Source: an uncultured Eubacteriales bacterium (lineage in GTDB: Bacteria; Bacillota_A; Clostridia; Oscillospirales; Oscillospiraceae). From it: 9,391 bases of DNA. This document shows, piece after piece, positions 1-6,228 of the stretch. Location of the stretch: assembly GCA_949451265.1 (NCBI GenBank), contig CASTQR010000051.1:1-9391 (forward strand), read 5' to 3'. The position numbers were made by a program, and so were the translations under genes. A model generated the notes under the pieces. It ran no database searches, was not told the origin of the DNA, and saw only the letters and a list, made by a program, of their open reading frames with translations. How positions within the stretch are numbered: the first letter of the stretch is position 1; each line of letters opens with the position of its first letter.

Positions 1-1239
1 GGTGACGGTATAGTTGAATTTCAGCCGCAAATAGAGGATATAGCTGGCCAGGGAGGCCGCCTCCACCAGCACTGCGGCGGGCAGGCGCTTCCAGTTGGCG
101 CAGGCCCAGCACAGAGTAAACACGTCCGCCAGGAAGAAATACCGCTCGTGCATGTAGGGCAGGAGGAAGGGTACGCCGATACACAGCGCCACCGCCGCCG
201 CCATCGCCAGATCGTTATCCAGCCGCCCCCGGTACAGGAAGCCCACCGCCAGCAGGGCCAGCACCAGCGCCCCGGCAGCTAAAACGCCCAGCAGGGCAAA
301 ATACCCCGGATCCTCGGTGCCGTAGGGCAGGAGCTGATAGACGGTGGGGGCGTTCAGCACCAGGCGGCTGCTGTACTCCCCCATCTGGTTGAAGTAGATG
401 CCCAGGATGTCCTTCAAGGGCTTGCCCAGCAGCAGGGCGGGGACAACGGAGATCAGATAGGTGAGGGGGAACACCCACAGCTCCCGGAACTTCACCCGGC
501 CCGCCAGCCACAGCACCCCCCACAGGGGCAGCAGGAAAATGGCCTGGAGCTTGAAGCAGAAGGCCAGGGCCATCAGCGCCACCGAGGTCTTATTCCGCCC
601 GTCCAGCACACAGGCGGCGGCGTGGACGCACAGGGCGCCGTAGATCCCGTCGCACTGGCCCCAGAGGGCCCCGTTCAGCACCACCGTGGGCAGCAGCAGG
701 GCGGCGGCGAAGGCGATCAGGGGAGCTATGCTCCCCTGACGTTCCCTGGTCAGGGAACGAACCAGCCGGTAACAGCCCCAGGCCAGGATCACGTCGAACA
801 AGAGGGAGAACAACTTAATCAGGTACAGGTCAGGGGCGGAGAGGTAGGAGATAAAGGCCATAAAATAAAGGTAGGGCACGTTGTAGTCCCCCACCGCGTG
901 GGCCACAGCCGAAAAGCCCCCGTGCTCCTGAAAATAGGCGTACCAGTGGGTGAGGAAGTTTTTGTAGTCCGTCCCGGCGTAGTCCAGGCTCAGCGCCCGG
1001 AACAGCATGGCCGCCCCGATGGGCAGCAGCAGGATCAGCAGCGCGTCCCGCCCGCAGCCCTCCAGCCGGAGCAGGGCCAGGGCCAGCGCCGCCAGCAGCA
1101 GCAGCGCCGCCGCCACGCCCAGGTGATCCGCCGCCACGCCCCGCCCCAGGCCCAGGCAGGCCCACACGGTTCCCGCCAGCAGCAGCGCCCCCAGCGCCCC
1201 GCACAGGGCGGGCAGGCAGGTTTTCCAAGGCTTATCCAT
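1..1239 (-). CDS. GT-C fold integral membrane glycosyltransferase, Gpi18/mannosyltransferase-like (3' end cut by window)
   Basis: An uninterrupted frame of 413 codons runs from ATG 1239 to the window edge with no stop, so the C-terminus is missing. The start is supported by a GGAGG at 1252-1248, 8 bases upstream, and by a near-consensus promoter. The protein is very hydrophobic, with about 11-13 likely membrane segments (for example near residues 7-30, 41-58, 66-82, 170-190, 217-240, 253-271, 312-336, 343-361 and 388-405). Motifs fit bacterial Gpi18-like (COG5542 type) GT-C enzymes, which transfer a sugar from a polyprenyl-phosphate donor on the outer face of the membrane: TDYKNFLTHWY with acidic D91 after an early membrane segment (likely catalytic loop), LWGQCDGIY at 192-200, and PYMHERYFF at 361-369. 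The acceptor is unknown; a cell-wall or surface polysaccharide is a guess. A pair of perfect hairpins lies inside the gene at 717-759. An alternative is another GT-C family such as ArnT/PMT-like. The membrane glycosyltransferase class is fairly sure, the sugar is not. Confidence 0.68.
   Translation of the reverse strand, partial: MDKPWKTCLPALCGALGALLLAGTVWACLGLGRGVAADHLGVAAALLLLAALALALLRLEGCGRDALLILLLPIGAAMLFRALSLDYAGTDYKNFLTHWYAYFQEHGGFSAVAHAVGDYNVPYLYFMAFISYLSAPDLYLIKLFSLLFDVILAWGCYRLVRSLTRERQGSIAPLIAFAAALLLPTVVLNGALWGQCDGIYGALCVHAAACVLDGRNKTSVALMALAFCFKLQAIFLLPLWGVLWLAGRVKFRELWVFPLTYLISVVPALLLGKPLKDILGIYFNQMGEYSSRLVLNAPTVYQLLPYGTEDPGYFALLGVLAAGALVLALLAVGFLYRGRLDNDLAMAAAVALCIGVPFLLPYMHERYFFLADVFTLCWACANWKRLPAAVLVEAASLASYILYLRLKFNYTVT
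717..759. repeat. two back-to-back perfect hairpins inside the glycosyltransferase gene
   Basis: The first inverted repeat has 10-base arms, TCAGGGGAGC at 717-726 and GCTCCCCTGA at 730-739, with a 3-base loop. The second begins at the next base: 9-base arms CGTTCCCTG at 740-748 and CAGGGAACG at 751-759 with a 2-base loop. The reading frame passes through both and encodes a short hydrophilic stretch, about residues 161-174, between two membrane segments. The perfect pairing and direct abutment are visible in the sequence; whether this is an inserted palindromic element or an RNA structure is inference. Confidence 0.6.
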
Positions 1240-1247
1240 GTATACGC

Positions 1248-1252
1248 CCTCC
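1248..1252 (-). promoter_or_regulatory. ribosome binding site of the glycosyltransferase gene
   Basis: GGAGG on the minus strand lies 8 bases before the ATG at 1239. It fixes this start over other frames that overlap the region, and no in-frame alternative has as good a site. Confidence 0.75.
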
Positions 1253-1271
1253 GATTCACAGTCTGCCCCCT

Positions 1272-1300
1272 ATTATACGACAGCGGCCCCGGCTTGTCCA
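1272..1300 (-). promoter_or_regulatory. sigma-A promoter for the glycosyltransferase gene
   Basis: On the minus strand, TGGACA at 1300-1295 (one mismatch to TTGACA) is followed after 17 bases by a perfect TATAAT at 1277-1272. Transcription would start near 1265, leaving an untranslated leader of about 26 bases that holds the ribosome binding site. The -35 box sits inside the loop of the palindrome at 1284-1311. Confidence 0.75.
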
Positions 1301-1311
1301 GTCCGGGGCCG
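1284..1311. promoter_or_regulatory. GC-rich palindrome around the -35 box (candidate operator)
   Basis: Perfect 9-base arms, CGGCCCCGG at 1284-1292 and CCGGGGCCG at 1303-1311, are separated by 10 bases that contain the -35 box of the leftward promoter. The structure lies upstream of that promoter's start point, so it is not in the glycosyltransferase mRNA. It also lies upstream of the rightward promoter, so it is not in that mRNA either. A protein-binding operator is therefore more likely than an attenuator. It could also be a terminator for antisense reads, since TTTT follows at 1317, but the tract is poor. No regulator is encoded in the window. Confidence 0.4.
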
Positions 1312-1341
1312 GGACATTTTCCAGAGATTCCAGAATTATGG

Positions 1342-1370
1342 TTGACAGAACTTTCCGGGGAGATTACAAT
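1342..1370 (+). promoter_or_regulatory. sigma-A promoter for the protease-SLH operon
   Basis: A perfect TTGACA at 1342-1347 is followed after exactly 17 bases by TACAAT at 1365-1370, one mismatch from consensus. Transcription would start near 1377, giving an AT-rich leader of about 66 bases that stands out against the GC-rich genes. No clear hairpin, terminator or riboswitch is visible in the leader. The near-consensus boxes suggest strong expression unless an activator or repressor acts. Confidence 0.75.
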
Positions 1371-1426
1371 GGAGTCCCGCATAACGGATCTGTTTTACAT
1401 AACTTTTTGGTAGATTTTGTCAAATC

Positions 1427-1434
1427 GGAAAGGA
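1427..1434 (+). promoter_or_regulatory. ribosome binding site deciding the protease start
   Basis: GGAAAGGA lies 8 bases before ATG 1443. It touches the in-frame ATG at 1434, which is therefore too close to be used. The in-frame ATG at 1338 lies upstream of the promoter's predicted start point. ATG 1443 also begins the signal peptide directly. Confidence 0.7.
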
Positions 1435-1442
1435 TGACCGCC

Positions 1443-4400
1443 ATGAAACCCTTGAAGCGACTGACCGCCTGGGCGCTGAGCCTGATCCTGGCCCTGTCCC
1501 TGCTGGCGCCGGGCCTCCCCGCCGCCTACGCCGCGCCCGCCGGGACGCCCACCGGCTCCATCGGCCTCATCCTCCGGTTCGACCTGCCCCAGACCGCCGC
1601 CAACGCCGCGGGCCGAAACATCCAGCTGGAGGTGCGGGGATCCGGGGGCGCTGCCCGGATCTCCCTGCCCAGCGGCGCCGCCCTGGAGAACAGCCTGGGC
1701 GCGTCCGTCTCCGCCGTGGTGAAGAACACCGACGGCGTGATCCTTACTAACGAGAGCCAGGTGGGCTACTACGAGGTGGAGCTGTCCGGCCTGCCCGCCG
1801 GGGGCTCCCGGTATGATCTCACCCTCACCGGCACGGGGTACAAGTCCTTCCGCCAGACCGTCACCCTGGACGGCTACAGCCAGCACGTCATCGCCGGCAC
1901 CGGGGACGCCACCTTCCCCCTGGGGGACGTGAACGGGGACGGCGCGGTGGATCACGCCGACCTCACCGCCCTGGACGCACGGCTGGGCAAGACCGCCCAG
2001 GTTGGCCCCTACGACCTCAACGGCGACGGCAAGGTGGACGTCACCGACCTGGCCTACGTCAACCACACCCGGAGCGCCTCCGGGCAGGCCCAGGTGCTGG
2101 ACACCGCCGCCATCCTCTCCCCCGCCGTGGACGTGCCGGAGGGCCTGCTGAGCGGCGACCCCGCCGACCTGTTCCGGGACGGCGGCTCCGTCACCGTCCT
2201 GCCCTCCGGCGGGGCCGCTGAGCTGCCCATCACCCTGGACGGCGGCCGGGGCGTGGAGCTGAGCCAGATCCGCATCATCTGCCCCGACGGCGCGGGCCAG
2301 GGCGGCGTGGAGGCGGGTACCGTGCTGGCCGAGCTCACCGACGGCTCCACCCTCACCGTCCCCTTCAGCGCCGCCGCCCCGGCGGGGGTGTACGCCATCG
2401 GGGAGGTGGAGGGCCAGCGGGTGGTCACCATCGACCTGGGCCGCAAGGTGGCGGTGAAGAAGGTCACCATCCAGGTCACCTCCACCACCAATGAGACGGG
2501 CTTCGCCACCGTCACCAAGATTGAGTTCCTCAAGGATATCGTCCCCGACAACCCGGCGAACAACTCCGACCGGGTGAAGGGCCTCACCGCCACCCCCGGA
2601 AACGGCGGCGTCACCCTGTCCTGGGACGCGGTGCGCAACGTCACCGGGTACACCGTGGCCTACGGCGCCAGTGCCAACGCCCTCACCCAGTCCCTGTCCG
2701 TCAACCGCAATTCGGCGGCGGTCACCGGGCTGGACAACCTGAAAACCTACTACTTCCAAGTCACCGCCGTCAACGGGGACTGGCGGGGCACGCCCTCCCG
2801 GGTGGTGTCCGCCATGCCCCAGCCCGGCGGCGTGCCCGGGGCCCCCTCCAACCTGGGGCTCACCGAGGCCGACCAGTCCCTGCGGCTCACCTGGGGCTCC
2901 ACCAAGGACGCTACCTACTATCAGGTGTTCTACCGCCCCGCGGGCCAAAGCGCCTTCCAGCAGTTCGGCGGCAATGTGACCGGCACCTCCGCCACCATCA
3001 CCGGGCTGGTGAACGGCACCGCCTATGAGGTGGCGGTGAAGGCGGGCAACCAGCGGGGCACCGGCCCCTACTCCGCCACCGCCTCCGGCACCCCCAAGCA
3101 GGAAGTTTTGGCGATGCCCGATCTGCCCAAGGAGGGCCGCATCGACAACGGCATGGTGCAGTCCGTGGTGATGGAGAACCCCAACAACGTGAACCGCTCC
3201 CTGTGCCCCAGCTTCAAGACGGAACACGTTATCGACAACGACGCCGCCACCTACTGGGTGGCCAACCAGTGGTGGGTCAGCAGCAAGTTCACCTACACCT
3301 TCCAGGAACCCCAGGACATGAACTACGCCATCCTGGTGCCTTACCTGGGCGGGAACCACAAGTACGCCCTGAAAACCTATGTGATCACCGCCAAAAACAG
3401 CGCCGGGGAGGTCGTGGCGGAGGGCACCTACACCGCCCGCTCCCTGGATCCCAGCAAGAACTATCTGGTGCTCCCCTTCCCCCTGGCCAAGGGGGTGAAG
3501 GAGCTGTCCATCTCCCTCAACGAGCGGGAGGGGAACGGCTGCCGGGTCAGCGTCTCCGAGATGGCCTTCTACAAGAGCGACACCCTGCCCGACCAGATCG
3601 CCGCCCTGTTTGCCGACGGCAGCTTCACCGCCCTGCGCTCCGGCGTCACCCAGGCCGCCATCGACGCCCTCTCCGCCCGGCTGGAGGCCAAGGCCGACTT
3701 CTACCTGGATCTGGCCCGCCTGCGGGACGAGCTGAAGCTGGCCTCCGCCCTGCTGAAGGGGGACGCCTCCGCCCTGGGCCTGGTGAAAACCGGCTTCCAG
3801 GGCCGCGCCGCTTCCAAGGACGCCGCCTGCGGCCAGAGCGCCAGCGACCTCCAGCCCCTGGGCGTCACCGCCCGGGCGGGCTCCACGGTGGCGGTGTACG
3901 CCTCCCTGCCCACCGACGCGCCGGTGTACGTGGTGCCCACCCAGTTCTACGGCGAGTCCGGCATCTGGCGGGGCAGCCCCGTCAAGCTGGAGAACGGCCG
4001 CAACTACATCTATGTGCCCAGGATCGGCTCCCTGACCGATGAGCGGGGCGGGCCGCTCTACCTGACCTACGCCGGGAACAACGCCGGCGCGGTGAAGGTG
4101 CAGGCGCGGCTGGATCAGAACGCCTTCGCCATGCCCGTGCTGGAGCTGTCCGGCTGGTATGCTATGGGCGAGAGCGCCCGCCGGGAGGTCATCCGGGCTT
4201 ATGTGACGGAGCTGCAAAGCTACGTCTCCGCCCTCAAGCTCTCCAAGCCGGGGACGGACATCCGCAACGCCACCGAGATCTCCACCCCCAGCGTGCTGCT
4301 GTCCCTCCCCGCCGACCGGGCGCTGGCGGGCCTCCAGGGGGTCAGCGCCTCCCCGGACGCCATGGCGGACACCCTGTACCAGAACGTGCTGGCCTGGGAG

Positions 4401-6215
4401 GATGTGCTGTACGTGGCCAACCAGGTGCAGGGCATCGTCCCCGCCGCCGGGGCCCGGACGGACGCCTACCGCTACCCCATGACCACCCGTCAGAACATCC
4501 GCTATATGCGGATGTTCGCCGGGGCCTTCATGTACGCCGCCGGGAACCACATCGGCATCGGCTACGGCTCCGCCCAGGGCATGGTGTGCGGGCGGCCCGT
4601 GTCCCAGACCGGGACGGGCAAGGCCAACGGCCTGTTCGGCTGGGGCATCGCCCACGAGATCGGCCACAACATGGACAAGCTGGGCAGGGCCGAGATCACC
4701 AACAACATCTACGCCCTGGCTGTCCAGGCCTGGGACGGCGGCTCCATGGCCCGGGACACCCGGCTCACCCTCAGCAGCATCTGGCCCGCCGTCTACGACA
4801 AGACCGCCCAGGGCCGCCCCGGCTCCGCCGGAAACGTGTTCGTCCAGCTGGCCATGTACTGGCAGCTCCATCTGGCCTACGACGGCGGGGCCAAGCCCCT
4901 GGACTTCTACAACCGCTTCTTCTCTGCCTGGAAGGCGGGCATGTACAGCGGCTATACCTACGATGAGCGGGTGGCCCTCATCGCCTCCGAGACGGCAGGC
5001 CGGAACCTCACCGAGTTCTTCACCCGCTGGGGCCTGATCCTGGGGGACGGCGCCAAAGCCGAGCTGTCCAAGCTCCCCGCCGAAACCCGCGCCCTGTGGT
5101 ATCTCAACGACGACTCCTACGCCTACCGCCTGCAAAACGGCAGGGCGTTCACCGGGCGGATCTCCGCCTTCGCCACCGTCAGCCAGAACCACGCCACGGT
5201 GACCATCTCCGGCGGGGACGGCACGGTGCTGGGCTATGAGATCCTCCGGGACGGCAAGCCCATCGGCTTCACCACCGGGACGGCCTACGTGGACGACCTG
5301 GGCGCAGCCAACAACCTGACCTACACCTACTCCGTCGCCGCCGTGGACAGGCTGGGCAGCCGCAGCCCTGCCGTCCCTGCCGGGGAAGTGCGGGTGGCCT
5401 ACGACAAGGCCATCGACCCCAGCCTCTACACCCTGACCCGCATCGGGACGGAGGTGGAGATCACCATGAAAGCCGGGGCCGTCCCCGTCACCGGCCTTAA
5501 GGTCAGCGGCGGCAGTCTGGCGGGCTGTACCGTCACCGCCCTGCTGGACGGCTCCAGCCAGTGGACGCCCGTGGCCCTGGGCCCGGATCGCGGCGGAGCG
5601 GCCTACTTCGCCAAGCCTGGCACCGTCAACGACAGCCGGATCTGGACCTACGACGTGTCCGCCCTGCGCGTCTCCGGCCTGCCCGCCGGGGCCACGGTTG
5701 AGCTGCTGGACTACCCCGGCGACCGGATCGACTTCTACGAGGGGGCCTCCGTAGGCAGACTGGCCCAGCCCCTGGCCTATGAGGGCGGCGTGGTGCCCGC
5801 AGGCACCGTAGTGGTGGTGGGCACCTACCGGGGCGACCCCGTCTACAACACCCTGGAGATCCAGGCCCGCTACAACACCACCGCCGAGGCCCAGGAGGAA
5901 AACGGCGTCACCAGCACCCAGCGGGCCATGAACGGCTTCGCCCTGTTCTACGCCGAGATCCCCGCCGACGGCGCGGTGAGCGACACCAGCGACGGCTTCT
6001 GGGTGTTCGTCCCCGACTGGAAGGCGGAGGAGGCCCTCAACGCCCAGACCGGCGTCACCGCCAAGGATCCCACCGAGTTCCGGGCGGTGCTCTACCGCAC
6101 CGATGACCCCTACTCCACCGCCAGCCGCCGGGTGACCAGCGAGACGCTGTGGACCAGCTTCCCCCAGACCGATACCCTGCCCCAGCTCGTCCTGACGGGC
6201 CAGGGCGTCCAATAA
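1443..6215 (+). CDS. secreted multidomain M60-family zinc metalloprotease (mucinase-like) with dockerin
   Basis: This 1590-residue exported protein probably cleaves glycoproteins such as mucins outside the cell, as known for M60/M60-like (enhancin-type) peptidases. Visible order: signal peptide 1-30 (cleavage after AYA); X-module-like beta domain about 36-158; dockerin 161-206 with two calcium loops (DVNGDGAVDHAD at 162-173, DLNGDGKVDVTD at 191-202); discoidin-like domain about 225-366; FN3 domains about 376-459 and 466-551; CBM32/F5-8-like domain about 566-711 (HVIDNDAATYW); helical linker about 714-785; M60 N-domain about 800-895; catalytic domain about 900-1220 with HEIGH at 1071-1075 and the third zinc ligand E1084, then TNN, giving HEXXH-X8-E; FN3-like domain about 1235-1317; unassigned beta-rich C-terminus about 1320-1590. 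There is no LPXTG motif, SLH domain or C-terminal membrane segment, so surface retention would depend on the dockerin or carbohydrate binding. It is first in an operon with the SLH gene 13 bases downstream. The M60 call is firm; the substrate is inferred. Confidence 0.88.
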   Translation: MKPLKRLTAWALSLILALSLLAPGLPAAYAAPAGTPTGSIGLILRFDLPQTAANAAGRNIQLEVRGSGGAARISLPSGAALENSLGASVSAVVKNTDGVILTNESQVGYYEVELSGLPAGGSRYDLTLTGTGYKSFRQTVTLDGYSQHVIAGTGDATFPLGDVNGDGAVDHADLTALDARLGKTAQVGPYDLNGDGKVDVTDLAYVNHTRSASGQAQVLDTAAILSPAVDVPEGLLSGDPADLFRDGGSVTVLPSGGAAELPITLDGGRGVELSQIRIICPDGAGQGGVEAGTVLAELTDGSTLTVPFSAAAPAGVYAIGEVEGQRVVTIDLGRKVAVKKVTIQVTSTTNETGFATVTKIEFLKDIVPDNPANNSDRVKGLTATPGNGGVTLSWDAVRNVTGYTVAYGASANALTQSLSVNRNSAAVTGLDNLKTYYFQVTAVNGDWRGTPSRVVSAMPQPGGVPGAPSNLGLTEADQSLRLTWGSTKDATYYQVFYRPAGQSAFQQFGGNVTGTSATITGLVNGTAYEVAVKAGNQRGTGPYSATASGTPKQEVLAMPDLPKEGRIDNGMVQSVVMENPNNVNRSLCPSFKTEHVIDNDAATYWVANQWWVSSKFTYTFQEPQDMNYAILVPYLGGNHKYALKTYVITAKNSAGEVVAEGTYTARSLDPSKNYLVLPFPLAKGVKELSISLNEREGNGCRVSVSEMAFYKSDTLPDQIAALFADGSFTALRSGVTQAAIDALSARLEAKADFYLDLARLRDELKLASALLKGDASALGLVKTGFQGRAASKDAACGQSASDLQPLGVTARAGSTVAVYASLPTDAPVYVVPTQFYGESGIWRGSPVKLENGRNYIYVPRIGSLTDERGGPLYLTYAGNNAGAVKVQARLDQNAFAMPVLELSGWYAMGESARREVIRAYVTELQSYVSALKLSKPGTDIRNATEISTPSVLLSLPADRALAGLQGVSASPDAMADTLYQNVLAWEDVLYVANQVQGIVPAAGARTDAYRYPMTTRQNIRYMRMFAGAFMYAAGNHIGIGYGSAQGMVCGRPVSQTGTGKANGLFGWGIAHEIGHNMDKLGRAEITNNIYALAVQAWDGGSMARDTRLTLSSIWPAVYDKTAQGRPGSAGNVFVQLAMYWQLHLAYDGGAKPLDFYNRFFSAWKAGMYSGYTYDERVALIASETAGRNLTEFFTRWGLILGDGAKAELSKLPAETRALWYLNDDSYAYRLQNGRAFTGRISAFATVSQNHATVTISGGDGTVLGYEILRDGKPIGFTTGTAYVDDLGAANNLTYTYSVAAVDRLGSRSPAVPAGEVRVAYDKAIDPSLYTLTRIGTEVEITMKAGAVPVTGLKVSGGSLAGCTVTALLDGSSQWTPVALGPDRGGAAYFAKPGTVNDSRIWTYDVSALRVSGLPAGATVELLDYPGDRIDFYEGASVGRLAQPLAYEGGVVPAGTVVVVGTYRGDPVYNTLEIQARYNTTAEAQEENGVTSTQRAMNGFALFYAEIPADGAVSDTSDGFWVFVPDWKAEEALNAQTGVTAKDPTEFRAVLYRTDDPYSTASRRVTSETLWTSFPQTDTLPQLVLTGQGVQ

Positions 6216-6221
6216 AGGAGG
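6214..6221 (+). promoter_or_regulatory. ribosome binding site overlapping the protease stop codon
   Basis: AAAGGAGG, a near-perfect anti-16S match, begins inside the TAA stop (6213-6215) of the protease gene and lies 7 bases before ATG 6229. This arrangement favours translational coupling of the SLH protein to the protease. Confidence 0.8.
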
Positions 6222-6228
6222 GCCAACC

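Noticed and set aside
1284..1320. The palindrome plus following TTTT as an intrinsic terminator
   Set aside because: No gene reads rightward into it within the window and the T-run is short and offset from the stem, so an operator role is more plausible.
830..1382. Short minus-strand frames starting near 1228 and 1382
   Set aside because: They are out of frame with the 413-codon glycosyltransferase reading, which has the promoter, the ribosome site, hydrophobic segments and family motifs.
622..1413. Open frame of 263 codons on the plus strand over the glycosyltransferase gene and the promoter region
   Set aside because: Glutamine/glycine/proline-rich shadow translation, no ribosome site, and it runs through both divergent promoters. 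The minus-strand frame is a coherent membrane protein.
1338..1442. Upstream in-frame starts (ATG 1338 and ATG 1434) for the protease
   Set aside because: ATG 1338 lies before the promoter's predicted transcription start, and ATG 1434 touches the ribosome site. ATG 1443 has proper spacing and begins the signal peptide.
6190..6215. Possible sortase signal at the protease C-terminus (LPQLVLTG)
   Set aside because: It does not match LPXTG and is not followed by a hydrophobic segment and basic tail.
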